Counted from the stretch's first letter, positions 10,422 to 22,700 are shown. The stretch: 64,000 nt of DNA from Malaya genurostris (GCF_030247185.1 NC_080572.1:103135698-103199697); one strand, 5' to 3'. Numbers and translations: made by a program. Notes: generated by a model not told the origin, from the letters alone.

Positions 10422-11711
10422 ATGGATGAATCCATGGACGTAAATCCTAGCATGAATCCGATACCCCCACGAACGAAAAAATATCAGGAGAGCTCTTCTG
10501 GGCCTTGGATAGTCTTTTTTAGACGTATATCAAAGCCATTAAACATTTACCAAATTTCTAAAGGTTTGACATCACGATACTCTTCAATCAAAGAGATCAT
10601 AAAAGTAAATAACGATAAAATTCGTGTTGTGGTAAATAATTTGAAACACGCGAATGATATTGTCTCTTCGAAACATTTCATTAAAGAGTATAAAGTTTAC
10701 ATACCCTCCAAAGATGTCGAAATTGACGGTGTTGTTACCGAAGCGAGTCTTTCGGTAGATGATTTACTCAAGCATGGTGTTGGTCGTTTCAAGAACTCTA
10801 TGCTTGAGAGTGTGAAAATACTGGAGTGCAAACAACTGTACTCAGTAGTTTATGAAGAGGGAAAAAAAGTTTATCGCCCATCAGACTCGTTTCGAGTGAC
10901 ATTTGCCGGATCTGCGTTGCCGTCCCATGTCTATGTCGATAAAATTCGCCTCCCTGTTCGGCTTTTTGTTCCAAATGTAATGAATTGTACGAACTGCAAA
11001 AAATTCGGACACACAGCTACTTACTGTAGCAATAAACCAAAATGTATTAAGTGTGAAGGACCTCATAAAGATAATGATTGCAACAAGGAAATTGAAAAAT
11101 GTATTTATTGTGGGGAAAGTCCTCATGAGGATATTTCAGTATGCACTGCATTTAAAGTGCACAAAGACAAAATTAAGCTTTCTTTAAAAGCACGGTCTAA
11201 GCGCACATATGCAGAAATGCTTAAAACGGTCATTGATGTCCCCCCTTTGGAAACCGAAAACGGGTTTTCAAATCTAGAGGAAACAGAGGACTCTGACTCT
11301 GACGAAAATAGTGAAGGTAATTCGTTTATCACTACCCAAGGGTCAGTTAAGAGAAAGAAGTCTTCTTCCAAATTACCAAAGAAGACACCTAAAGTTTCAT
11401 CTTCAAAAAAAGATCCCCGTGTTAAACAAAAAAAGTCAAAACCAAAGACTGTGCCTCCTGGTTTGTCAAATTCACAAACCAATCCAGGATCTAGCACAGA
11501 AAAAGGTAATAATCCTGTGGGCTCCATTTCACAGCCACCAACAGGATTACTGAAGTTTTCGGAAATTGTTGAATGGATTTTCTCAGCATTCAATATATCT
11601 GAACCCTTAAAGACCCTCATAATGGCATTCCTTCCAATAGCTAGAAATTTTTTGAAGCAGTTATCAGCTCAATGGCCAATTGTCTCAGGTTTTGTATCTT
11701 TTGATGGATAA
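10422..11711 (+). CDS. LINE A ORF1: zinc-knuckle nucleic-acid-binding protein
   Basis: A 429-residue protein in the position of the I-clade ORF1. Such proteins bind the element RNA and package it into ribonucleoprotein particles. Three CCHC knuckles lie in succession at about residues 189-240: CTNCKKFGHTATYC (spacing 2-4-4), CIKCEGPHKDNDC (2-3-4) and CIYCGESPHEDISVC (2-4-5). The N-terminal half has no catalytic motif; the C-terminal part after residue ~290 is rich in Ser, Lys and Pro (KRKKSSSKLPKK) and probably disordered. I start it at ATG 10422, in frame with an upstream TTG that is not a likely start. It is fully open and its stop overlaps the ORF2 start. Confidence 0.9.
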   Translation: MDESMDVNPSMNPIPPRTKKYQESSSGPWIVFFRRISKPLNIYQISKGLTSRYSSIKEIIKVNNDKIRVVVNNLKHANDIVSSKHFIKEYKVYIPSKDVEIDGVVTEASLSVDDLLKHGVGRFKNSMLESVKILECKQLYSVVYEEGKKVYRPSDSFRVTFAGSALPSHVYVDKIRLPVRLFVPNVMNCTNCKKFGHTATYCSNKPKCIKCEGPHKDNDCNKEIEKCIYCGESPHEDISVCTAFKVHKDKIKLSLKARSKRTYAEMLKTVIDVPPLETENGFSNLEETEDSDSDENSEGNSFITTQGSVKRKKSSSKLPKKTPKVSSSKKDPRVKQKKSKPKTVPPGLSNSQTNPGSSTEKGNNPVGSISQPPTGLLKFSEIVEWIFSAFNISEPLKTLIMAFLPIARNFLKQLSAQWPIVSGFVSFDG

Positions 11712-14700
11712 TTTATCACCCGCCGCAAATGATACAATCACTGTCCTGCAGTGGAATTGTCGAAGCATCATGCCAAAACTTGATTCATTTAAAATGTTAT
11801 TGCATAGTCAAAAATGTGATGTATTTGCTTTATGCGAAACATGGCTTACTTCAAACATAGCTTTAAATTTTAATGATTTTAACATTATACGTCTCGATAG
11901 AGACTCTCCGTATGGTGGAGTGCTTTTGGGAATTAAGAAATGCTGTTCCTTTTATAGATTAAACATCCCTTCAACTTCTAGTATAGAAGTTGTTGCTTGC
12001 CAAATAAACATTAAAGGCAAAGATATTTGCATAGCTTCGGTTTATATTCCTCCAAAAGCACAAGTTGGACAGCGACAGCTTAATGAAATGGTTGAAGCCC
12101 TTCCTGCTCCACGATTGATTCTGGGGGATTTAAATTCGCACGGAATGATGTGGGGTTCCGTTTACAATGATAGCAGATCATCTTTAATACAAAACATTTG
12201 TGACAATTTTAGCATGACGGTATTAAATATGGGTAGCATGACACGGATCCCAAGACCTCCTGCACGCCCAAGTGCATTAGATCTATCTCTTTGCTCAACA
12301 TCAATTCGACTAGATTGCACCTGGAAAATATTGCCTGATTTACACGGTAGCGATCATTTACCAATCATCATCTCAATTAGCTGTAACAAATGTATTGCTA
12401 ATTCAGCTAGTATTCCATATGATTTGACAAAAAATATCGACTGGATTAAATACCAAAGTAGAATCTCTAGTATTTTGAATTCAATGGAAGAGCTCCCTCC
12501 ACTTGAAGAATATGACTTCCTCATTTGTTCGATTCAGGAGGCAGCAGAACAATCCCAAACTAAACGCTTTCCTGGGCCAACGACTAACAGAAGGCCTCCC
12601 AACCCCTGGTGGGACAAAGAGTGCTCAGAGGCTAAACTCGCAAAACAAAATGCTTGCAAGACGTTTCTAAAACGGGGAGGAGGAACTCCTCAGAATTTTG
12701 AAAAACTTATGGTTTTAGAAACCAAGTACAAGAGCATACTTCGAGCCAAAAAATGTAGCTATTGGAGACATTTTGTCGAAGGTTTGTCAAGAGAAACCTC
12801 AATGAGCACTCTTTGGAATACGGCCAGACGAATGAGGAATCGTAACGTGGGCAATGAGAGTGATGAATACTCGAACCGATGGATATTTGACTTTGCTAGG
12901 AAAGTTTGCCCAGATTCTGTTCCTACGCAAAGCATTATACGGGAATCTCCTCCAAATAATGGTTTTATTAATAACCCATTTTCAATGATGGAATTTTCTA
13001 TAGCACTCTTGTCTTGTAACAATAACGCCCCTGGGTTGGACAGAATTAAATTCAACTTGGTGAAGAATCTGCCCGACCTCGCAAAAAGACGTTTGTTGGA
13101 ATTGTTCAACAAGTTTCTTGAGCAAAATATTGTTCCGCCTGACTGGAGACAAGTGAAAGTTATCGCCATTCAAAAGCCGGGGAAACCAGCTTCCAATCAC
13201 AACTCATATAGACCCATTGCGATGTTGTCCTGCATCAGAAAATTGTTCGAAAAAATTATTCTACGACGTCTTGACACTTGGGTCGAGACGAACGGTTTGT
13301 TGTCAGATACTCAGTTTGGCTTTCGTAGAAATAAAGGGACGAATGATTGCCTTGCATTACTTTCGTCTGACATCCAAATTGCCTTCGCTCAAAAGCAACA
13401 AATGGCATCTGTATTTTTAGACATTAAAGGAGCATTTGATTCAGTTTCCATTGATGTTCTTTCAGACAAGCTCCACCAACATGGACTTCCAGCGGTTATA
13501 AATAATTATTTGCACAACCTTTTGTCAGAGAAGTGCATGTATTTTTCACATGGCGATTTGGCAACATTCAGAATTAGCTACATGGGTCTCCCGCAAGGCT
13601 CATGCCTCAGTCCGCTCCTCTATAATTTTTACGTGAATGACATTGACAGCTGTCTAGTAACCCCATGTACACTAAGGCAATTGGCAGATGATGGCGTGGT
13701 TTCAGTTACTGGGCCCAAAGCTATTGATCTGCATAAACCATTGCAAGATACCTTAGATAACTTGTCCGTTTGGGCTGTTCATCTTGGTATCGAATTCTCT
13801 GCGGAGAAAACAGAGTTAGTCGTCTTTTCAAGAAAGCATGATCCCGCGCAGCTTCAGCTCCATATGATGGGAAGAATGATCCAACAGGTTTTAACTTTTA
13901 AATACCTCGGGGTGTGGTTCGATTCCAAATGCACGTGGGGAGGACACATTAGGTTTCTGATAACAAAATGCCAACAAAGAGTAAATTTTCTTCGAACAAT
14001 AACAGGATCTTGGTGGGGTTCTCATCCGCAAGATCTAATAAAATTGTATCAAACAACGATACTTTCAGTGATGGAATATGGATGCGTTTGTTTTCGTTCC
14101 GCTGCAAACTCTCATTTTATCAAACTTGAGCGAATTCAGTACCGTTGTTTGCGAATTGCCTTAGGCTGCATGCACTCGACACATACAATGAGTCTTGAAG
14201 TTCTGGCGGGAGTTCTTCCATTAAAAGATCGATTTTGGGAGCTTTCATCACGCCTGCTAATAAGATGTGAGGTGCTGAATCCCATGGTAATTAATAATTT
14301 CGAACGACTAGTCGAGCTTCGATCTCAAACAAAATTTATGACAGTATATTTTAACCATATGTCACAGGAAATCAACCCTTCAAGATATATTCCTATCCGT
14401 GTCAGCATCCTAAGTGCCCCTGACTCAACTTTATTTTTCGATACATCCATGCAGCGTGAAGTGCGTGGAATCCCGGATCATCTACGCTCGACGGAAATCC
14501 CAAAAATATTTTCAAGTAAGTTCAGGCATATTGACTCTGAGAAAATGTTTTACACGGACGGATCGCGAATTGAAGAAGCGACAGGGTTTGGTATGTTCAA
14601 CAATAATGTTTCGGCCTCATTTAGGCTTCAAGAACCTGCATCTGTTTATATAGCAGAGCTAGCAGCAGTTCATTATAGTTTGAGTGTAATCGTCACATTA

Positions 14701-15396
14701 TCTCCAAACCATTATTTCCTCTTCACAGATAGTCTGAGTGCAATTGAAGCCATTCGCTCAATCGCTGCTGGCAAAAATGAACCGTTTTTCTTGGGTAAAA
14801 TAAAACAGTGTCTGAACGACATATTGAATAATAATTATCTAATCACTATAGTCTGGGTCCCGGCTCATTGCTCCATTCCAGGCAATGAAAGAGCCGATAA
14901 TTTAGCCAAACGTGGTGCTATTGAGGGTGAAATTTATGAGCGACCGATTGCTTTCAACGAATTCTATAGTTCGTCTCGCCAAAGAACACTTGCCAGCTGG
15001 CAAGCATCTTGGGATAGAGATGATCTGGGTCGGTGGATGCACTCAATTATTCCGAAAATATCGACAAAGGCATGGTTCAGGGGACTGGATGTGAGTAGGG
15101 ATTTCATTCGTGTGATGTCCAGACTCATGTCCAATCACTACACGTTAGATGCACATCTCCTTCGAATTGGGCTCTCCGAGACTAATCATTGTGCTTGCGG
15201 AGAAGGTTATCGGGATATTGATCATGTCGTTTGGACATGCGTGGAGTATCGTGATGTCAGATCTCAACTAATAAATTCTTTGCGTACCCAAGGTAAACTA
15301 TCCAATATCCCAGTTCGAGACATTCTTGCTTGTCGTGACCTTTCATACATGAAACTTATTTATCATTTCATAAAGAAAATTGGAGTTTCAATTTAA
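11704..15396 (+). CDS. LINE A ORF2: endonuclease / reverse transcriptase / RNase H
   Basis: A 1230-residue protein carrying out target-primed reverse transcription. The APE-type endonuclease covers residues ~10-225: QWNCRS, CETWL (catalytic Glu), GDLNSHG, SALDLSL and GSDHLPI are all present. The reverse transcriptase runs from ~480 to ~740 with YRPIAMLS, FLDIKGAFDS (first catalytic Asp, ~residue 572), GLPQGSCLSP and QLADDG (catalytic Asp pair, ~660). RNase H lies at ~947-1070 with the complete D-E-D-D set: YTDGS, AELAA, FTDSLS and NERADN, plus VPAHCSIPGN. A Cys/His cluster near residue 1165 (CACGEG then DHVVWTC) is a usual C-terminal feature. The ATG lies inside the last eight bases of ORF1 (ATGGATAA), in the +1 frame, suggesting termination-reinitiation. 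No defect seen. Confidence 0.95.
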   Translation: MDNLSPAANDTITVLQWNCRSIMPKLDSFKMLLHSQKCDVFALCETWLTSNIALNFNDFNIIRLDRDSPYGGVLLGIKKCCSFYRLNIPSTSSIEVVACQINIKGKDICIASVYIPPKAQVGQRQLNEMVEALPAPRLILGDLNSHGMMWGSVYNDSRSSLIQNICDNFSMTVLNMGSMTRIPRPPARPSALDLSLCSTSIRLDCTWKILPDLHGSDHLPIIISISCNKCIANSASIPYDLTKNIDWIKYQSRISSILNSMEELPPLEEYDFLICSIQEAAEQSQTKRFPGPTTNRRPPNPWWDKECSEAKLAKQNACKTFLKRGGGTPQNFEKLMVLETKYKSILRAKKCSYWRHFVEGLSRETSMSTLWNTARRMRNRNVGNESDEYSNRWIFDFARKVCPDSVPTQSIIRESPPNNGFINNPFSMMEFSIALLSCNNNAPGLDRIKFNLVKNLPDLAKRRLLELFNKFLEQNIVPPDWRQVKVIAIQKPGKPASNHNSYRPIAMLSCIRKLFEKIILRRLDTWVETNGLLSDTQFGFRRNKGTNDCLALLSSDIQIAFAQKQQMASVFLDIKGAFDSVSIDVLSDKLHQHGLPAVINNYLHNLLSEKCMYFSHGDLATFRISYMGLPQGSCLSPLLYNFYVNDIDSCLVTPCTLRQLADDGVVSVTGPKAIDLHKPLQDTLDNLSVWAVHLGIEFSAEKTELVVFSRKHDPAQLQLHMMGRMIQQVLTFKYLGVWFDSKCTWGGHIRFLITKCQQRVNFLRTITGSWWGSHPQDLIKLYQTTILSVMEYGCVCFRSAANSHFIKLERIQYRCLRIALGCMHSTHTMSLEVLAGVLPLKDRFWELSSRLLIRCEVLNPMVINNFERLVELRSQTKFMTVYFNHMSQEINPSRYIPIRVSILSAPDSTLFFDTSMQREVRGIPDHLRSTEIPKIFSSKFRHIDSEKMFYTDGSRIEEATGFGMFNNNVSASFRLQEPASVYIAELAAVHYSLSVIVTLSPNHYFLFTDSLSAIEAIRSIAAGKNEPFFLGKIKQCLNDILNNNYLITIVWVPAHCSIPGNERADNLAKRGAIEGEIYERPIAFNEFYSSSRQRTLASWQASWDRDDLGRWMHSIIPKISTKAWFRGLDVSRDFIRVMSRLMSNHYTLDAHLLRIGLSETNHCACGEGYRDIDHVVWTCVEYRDVRSQLINSLRTQGKLSNIPVRDILACRDLSYMKLIYHFIKKIGVSI

Positions 15397-15787
15397 TAAA
15401 GGCCCCTTTTAAGACTTAGTTCTGATCCCAGCTGCGTCCATGAGTTCAACCAATAGCTAAATTAGAATAAAAATTATGTAATGATACAAACAAACTCGAA
15501 ACAGTTTATGAAATTATCAACAAAATGTCTGAAAATAACAGCTTATTTTATAATTTATAGAAGTTAATCGTTTGGTTCAAATAATATTTCCGAGTAGATT
15601 TCATAATTAATGACGAGTTACCTAAGATGATATTTAAGCTATAAGAGAATATGTTTTAATAAATTCAAAACGTTGTGACTATGTTAGAATTAAATTAGGA
15701 TAAGAATATTATGTAAAAGTGATGCTACGGCGAAGAAAAACTTATGTAAACTGCCTTAAGAAATAAACGTATTTATGGAAAAAAAAA
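15397..15787 (+). terminator. LINE A 3' UTR with polyadenylation signal and A-tail
   Basis: AATAAA at 15762-15767 lies about 11 bases before the A-run (15779-15787), which is followed directly by the target duplication. Confidence 0.8.
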
Positions 15788-15801
15788 ATCATCGTGATCT
15801 G
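15788..15801 (+). repeat. Right target-site duplication of LINE A
   Basis: ATCATCGTGATCTG, identical to 9721-9734. Confidence 0.93.
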
Positions 15802-16000
15802 GTGTTATCTACATAATTTTTGTTTGGAAAATATCGAATTTTGGAATTTAGTTTGAAAAATATCGACATTAACTTTGTTTTTTGGAGAATGCTTTATTGC
15901 ACCAAATTTAAATTTCAACGACGTTCAATTTTAAACGAAATGACTGGGCAGTAGATGTACACTTTTGTCTTCTAAACTTTCGTTTGATTTAACTCTCATG

Positions 16001-17440
<1,440 letters not shown>

Positions 17441-17537
17441 TTACGTTTCGTCTTTGACTCATCAGTGCAGAGCAGTTCAAATTTAACTGCTTAGTGCTAA
17501 ACTCGGCAGTTCAATTTGAACCACTAAGCAGACGTAA
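17441..17537 (+). mobile_element. 97-bp inverted-repeat MITE (family M1)
   Basis: Begins TTACGTTTCGTC and ends GCAGACGTAA; internally AGTTCAAATTTAACTGCTTA and a facing CAGTTCAATTTGAACC-like arm allow extended folding. The copy at 48214-48310 has the same length and ends. It is too short to code and must be non-autonomous. It abuts the 5' truncation point of the LINE that follows. Confidence 0.75.
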
Positions 17538-19170
17538 CGTTGAAAAAAGGTTCTAGCAGTCTGCTAGTTCCATTATCGATATTATTTAACAACTCCTTAA
17601 GAGAAGGAATTTTACCCGACTTATGGAAAGAATCATACATCTTCCCAGTTTTTAAAAAAGGACACAAAAACGAAATTTCCAATTACCGCGGAATAGCGGC
17701 GTTATGTGCAGTATCTAAATTATTCGAACTGATTGTCTTGGACTTTATTACGCATAACTGCTCTAATTGTATATCCGAGAGCCAACACGGTTTTATGCCG
17801 AAACGATCTACATCTACAAATCTTGTATCAAATACTTCGTTTATCATTCAATCCTTACAAGCACGACTACAAGTAGATGCCATATACACCGATTTCTCTG
17901 CGGCTTTTGATAAGATAAATCATCAGATTACCATTTCCAAACTAAGTAGACTTGGTTTCAATGGCTCTTTTCTGAGCTGGCTTAGCTCATACCTAATAGG
18001 GGGCAAAATGTCAGTGAACATCAACGTTTGCTGTCAGCTCCGGAGTTCCACAGGGTAGTCATCTAGGACCATTCATATTTTTGCTCTACTTAAATGATTT
18101 AAATACTTTGCTGAAATGCAGGAAATCATCTTTTGCTGACGATTTCAAACTCTTCCATCTAATCAAAACTACCAATGATGCTATATTTCTGCAGTCACAA
18201 TTAGACATCTTTACAAATTGGTGCAGAGTAAATAGAATGACTATAAACGCCTCGAAATGTTCAATTATGTCGTTCACACGAAAACAAAATTCGACTACTC
18301 TATTTCACAAACCGTTCTTAAAAGAAAATCGTTCGTTAAAGACTTAGGAGTTATCCTGGATTCAAAAATGAACTTCAAGCAGCATGTGGATTACACAATC
18401 AACAAAACTTCTAAGTTACTCGGATTTATTTTTCGTGTTACGAGATGCTTCGAGAATATACATTGCCTAAAAGCGCTATATTGTGCTCTGGTTCGTTCTA
18501 CACTCGAATACGCAGGTGTTGTTTGGTCACCATATTATCAAAATGATATTCAGCGTACAGAAGCCAACCCAACATAAATTCATTCGTTTCGCGCTTCGTA
18601 AACTTCCTTGGAGAGATCCTCTGAACCTTCCGACTTACTCAAACCGTTGCAAGCTCATAGGTCTCGATCTATTGTCTGTTCGTAGAGACGTGTTTAAGGC
18701 AACTTTCGTCGCAGATCTGCTTCAATCTCGAATCGATTGTTCTGAACTCTTACGCTCACTAGACTTCAATATTCGCCGTCGTGTTCATCGAACTCATACT
18801 TTTCTCCGTCTTCCTTTCGCTAGAACCAATTACGGTCACAACGAGCCTTTCGTTGGTATGTGCCGTCTATTTAATCGTTGCTCAAATGTTTTCGATTTTC
18901 ACTTAACTCATAACAGCATAAAGAATTTGTTTCTAAGATTTTTGTCTCGCTAGCTATTAGTATTGTATTAGTATTAGTATTAGTGATAAGAATGGTGCTG
19001 TGTGTAGTAGTAACCAATGTAATTTAAGCAAATGTATCATTTGGATAAAAATAATCTGTTAGTACAAAAGATGGGAGGTTTTATGCCTGCTGGAGAGAGA
19101 GCTAAAATTTGGTGATGCTCAGCTCCAGTGGGCTTTTCCCTGCTCCAAAAAACAAATAAACTAAACGTAA
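17538..19170 (+). pseudogene. CR1-clade LINE copy, 5'-truncated and frameshifted (LINE D)
   Basis: Carries the reverse transcriptase and C-terminal part of ORF2 plus the 3' UTR. The reading passes through at least three frames: 17540-18058 (FPVFKKGHKNEISNYRGI, YTDFSAAFDKINHQ), about 18081-18280 (SFADDFKLFHLI with the catalytic Asp pair), about 18270-18570 (FVKDLGVILDSKMNFKQH) and about 18540-18953 (KFIRFALRKLPWRDPLNLP to the C-terminus). GVPQGS is destroyed by a frameshift at about 18050. After the stop come (GTATTA)n at 18958-18990 and a conserved 3' tail (GGAGGTTTTATGCCTGCTGG, GGGCTTTTCCCTGCTCC) ending in AAACAAATAAAC. The same tail is present at 30.42 kb. Endonuclease and ORF1 are absent. 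Confidence 0.88.
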
Positions 19171-19329
19171 AGTTTCTACTATTTACAGAACACTATTTGT
19201 TTTGCAACGGAGTGCCATGTCTTTTCTGACGTGCCGAACTACTACTACTAAACTACTACTTTGTTTATATAGTTACTAGTGCGTTACGTTTTAATTTCAG
19301 CGAAATCAGTCCGAATGGATCATGATCCG

Positions 19330-19430
19330 AGAAGTTTTAATCATGGTGTATTATCATAACATGAACATATATTATTTTCCCTAAATCATGACTCGTTTTA
19401 CTCATTTCTAGGAACGGAATTTTGCCCGTG
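19330..19430 (+). repeat. Right-end fragment of the CACGG-terminus DNA transposon
   Basis: Matches the right end of the element at 45070-47670: CATAACATGAA, TTTTCC then AAATCATGACT, CTCATTT, GGAACGGAATTTTGCCCGTG. It ends in CCGTG at 19430. The left portion of the element is absent here, so this is a truncated or non-autonomous copy. Confidence 0.65.
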
Positions 19431-19540
19431 TAGTATTTTAACAACTATCCATAGTGAATTTATATCAAATTAAGATAGGTTTGGTGTTGTTTATAATATC
19501 AAAAGTTGATACAATTTTGATAAACACATCTGATCGGGTA

Positions 19541-19554
19541 GGCACCTGAGTGTA
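19541..19554 (+). repeat. Target-site duplication of SINE at 19555
   Basis: GGCACCTGAGTGTA, repeated with one mismatch at 19761-19774. Confidence 0.75.
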
Positions 19555-19760
19555 GAGTTCAAAGTCTTGGCATTACATTCCTTTTGTGGAATTTGGCCTT
19601 TCTGTTTCAACAGACTTCGCAGCCGATTCTTAGTGTACAGAATCATTGCATGGCTAGTACTATGGATCCTACTGACACTAAGAATCCTTCCAGGTCGGGG
19701 CTCGAACATACGACAACCGTCTTGTGGAACCAGCGTCCTATGCATTGAACCGCCAACCTG
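19555..19760 (-). mobile_element. tRNA-derived SINE, family S1
   Basis: About 206 bp on the minus strand, flanked by a 14-bp duplication with one mismatch (19541-19554 and 19761-19774). Read on the minus strand it starts with GTTGGCGGTTCAATGCATAG (box A-like region), continues to TGTTCGAGCCCCGACC (box B), and ends with a body including CAGAAAGGCCAAATTCCACA and AATGCCAAGAC. Two other copies lie at 7172-7374 and 34843-35050. Transcription would be by RNA polymerase III and mobilisation by a LINE; which one is not evident from the short 3' end. Confidence 0.85.
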
Positions 19761-19771
19761 GGCACCTGATT

Positions 19772-19786
19772 GTAACAAATCATAAT
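19772..19786 (+). repeat. Left boundary direct repeat of the 590-bp array
   Basis: GTAACAAATCATAAT; identical copy at 29645-29659 just outside the inverted right end of the array. Possible target-site duplication of the founder element. Confidence 0.7.
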
Positions 19787-22700
19787 TTTTTACTTTTTAC
19801 TTTTTTATTTATGACTTCTGGTCAGTCAGTAATTTTTTACTTTTTTCGGTTTTTTAACGATATCAAACTAACTGGAGATTATAAGAGGAGAAAGAATATG
19901 AAATCATAGAGCCATAGTACTCAAGGAAGAGCAAGGATGTGAAGAATAAAGTGCGGAAAAGTGAGACGTGACAAGGGTCATTTAAGTAAGCAGAAGGCTT
20001 CTCGTATCTAAACTTTTACCTTCTACCAGAGGAGTCGAACTTAGGCATCTTAGCGATACGAGTTATCCGAGTCTCTGATATGTCAGAAAGTAAAGGCAAA
20101 GGTCATTTGCCATTTACTGTCCGAACCGGCAAAAGTAAAGTTACGAGAAGTTGTCACATTCTGCCCACGACGGTTTCTCACACAATGTGTTTTTCATTGT
20201 GTAGATATTTTTCTCATACAGTTAGTTATAACACCGGAATGGAAGATTTGTCCGAAACTTATTGCTTGAGAGCCTGGAGTTGTAGCGTATGGCTATGCGT
20301 CCCAGGGTGCAAGCGGCGCACGGACAGCGCTCCACTCATCGCTGTGTGTGATGGAATCCCATCAAATCTTTTTTTTTTTTTACTTTTTACTTTTTTATTT
20401 ATGACTTCTGGTCAGTCAGTAATTTTTTACTTTTTTCGGTTTTTTAACGATATCAAACTAACTGGAGATTATAAGAGGAGAAAGAATATGAAATCATAGA
20501 GCCATAGTACTCAAGGAAGAGCAAGGATGTGAAGAATAAAGTGCGGAAAAGTGAGACGTGACAAGGGTCATTTAAGTAAGCAGAAGGCTTCTCGTATCTA
20601 AACTTTTACCTTCTACCAGAGGAGTCGAACTTAGGCATCTTAGCGATACGAGTTATCCGAGTCTCTGATATGTCAGAAAGTAAAGGCAAAGGTCATTTGC
20701 CATTTACTGTCCGAACCGGCAAAAGTAAAGTTACGAGAAGTTGTCACATTCTGCCCACGACGGTTTCTCACACAATGTGTTTTTCATTGTGTAGATATTT
20801 TTCTCATACAGTTAGTTATAACACCGGAATGGAAGATTTGTCCGAAACTTATTGCTTGAGAGCCTGGAGTTGTAGCGTATGGCTATGCGTCCCAGGGTGC
20901 AAGCGGCGCACGGACAGCGCTCCACTCATCGCTGTGTGTGATGGAATCCCATCAAATCTTTTTTTTTTTTTTTACTTTTTAGTTTTTTATTTATGACTTC
21001 TGGTCAGTCAGTAATTTTTTACTTTTTTCGGTTTTTTAACGATATCAAACTAACTGGAGATTATAAGAGGAGAAAGAATATGAAATCATAGAGCCATAGT
21101 ACTCAAGGAAGAGCAAGGATGTGAAGAATAAAGTGCGGAAAAGTGAGACGTGACAAGGGTCATTTAAGTAAGCAGAAGGCTTCTCGTATCTAAACTTTTA
21201 CCTTCTACCAGAGGAGTCGAACTTAGGCATCTTAGCGATACGAGTTATCCGAGTCTCTGATATGTCAGAAAGTAAAGGCAAAGGTCATTTGCCATTTACT
21301 GTCCGAACCGGCAAAAGTAAAGTTACGAGAAGTTGTCACATTCTGCCCACGACGGTTTCTCACACAATGTGTTTTTCATTGTGTAGATATTTTTCTCATA
21401 CAGTTAGTTATAACACCGGAATGGAAGATTTGTCCGAAACTTATTGCTTGAGAGCCTGGAGTTGTAGCGTATGGCTATGCGTCCCAGGGTGCAAGCGGCG
21501 CACGGACAGCGCTCCACTCATCGCTGTGTGTGATGGAATCCCATCAAATCTTTTTTTTTTTTACTTTTTACTTTTTTATTTATGACTTCTGGTCAGTCAG
21601 TAATTTTTTACTTTTTTCGGTTTTTTAACGATATCAAACTAACTGGAGATTATAAGAGGAGAAAGAATATGAAATCATAGAGCCATAGTACTCAAGGAAG
21701 AGCAAGGATGTGAAGAATAAAGTGCGGAAAAGTGAGACGTGACAAGGGTCATTTAAGTAAGCAGAAGGCTTCTCGTATCTAAACTTTTACCTTCTACCAG
21801 AGGAGTCGAACTTAGGCATCTTAGCGATACGAGTTATCCGAGTCTCTGATATGTCAGAAAGTAAAGGCAAAGGTCATTTGCCATTTACTGTCCGAACCGG
21901 CAAAAGTAAAGTTACGAGAAGTTGTCACATTCTGCCCACGACGGTTTCTCACACAATGTGTTTTTCATTGTGTAGATATTTTTCTCATACAGTTAGTTAT
22001 AACACCGGAATGGAAGATTTGTCCGAAACTTATTGCTTGAGAGCCTGGAGTTGTAGCGTATGGCTATGCGTCCCAGGGTGCAAGCGGCGCACGGACAGCG
22101 CTCCACTCATCGCTGTGTGTGATGGAATCCCATCAAATCTTTTTTTTTTTTTACTTTTTACTTTTTTATTTATGACTTCTGGTCAGTCAGTAATTTTTTA
22201 CTTTTTTCGGTTTTTTAACGATATCAAACTAACTGGAGATTATAAGAGGAGAAAGAATATGAAATCATAGAGCCATAGTACTCAAGGAAGAGCAAGGATG
22301 TGAAGAATAAAGTGCGGAAAAGTGAGACGTGACAAGGGTCATTTAAGTAAGCAGAAGGCTTCTCGTATCTAAACTTTTACCTTCTACCAGAGGAGTCGAA
22401 CTTAGGCATCTTAGCGATACGAGTTATCCGAGTCTCTGATATGTCAGAAAGTAAAGGCAAAGGTCATTTGCCATTTACTGTCCGAACCGGCAAAAGTAAA
22501 GTTACGAGAAGTTGTCACATTCTGCCCACGACGGTTTCTCACACAATGTGTTTTTCATTGTGTAGATATTTTTCTCATACAGTTAGTTATAACACCGGAA
22601 TGGAAGATTTGTCCGAAACTTATTGCTTGAGAGCCTGGAGTTGTAGCGTATGGCTATGCGTCCCAGGGTGCAAGCGGCGCACGGACAGCGCTCCACTCAT

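Larger units (their letters stand above)
9735..15787 (+). mobile_element. Full-length I-clade non-LTR retrotransposon (LINE A)
   Basis: A 6.05-kb element bounded by a perfect 14-bp target-site duplication. It has a ~690-bp 5' UTR, ORF1 (zinc-knuckle protein), ORF2 (endonuclease, reverse transcriptase, RNase H), a ~390-bp 3' UTR with AATAAA at 15762 and a short A-tail. The first bases contain TTCAGTAA, similar to the arthropod initiator, as expected for LINEs transcribed from a promoter inside their own 5' end. ORF2 with an RNase H domain and ORF1 with three zinc knuckles place it in the I clade. Neither ORF contains a stop or frameshift, so this copy could be young and competent; activity is an inference. 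Confidence 0.93.

Noticed and set aside
11123..11620. Minus-strand frame within LINE A ORF1
   Set aside because: Shadow of a real coding region on the opposite strand; no motif of its own. The same applies to 12759-13169, 41289-41624 and 42620-42847.
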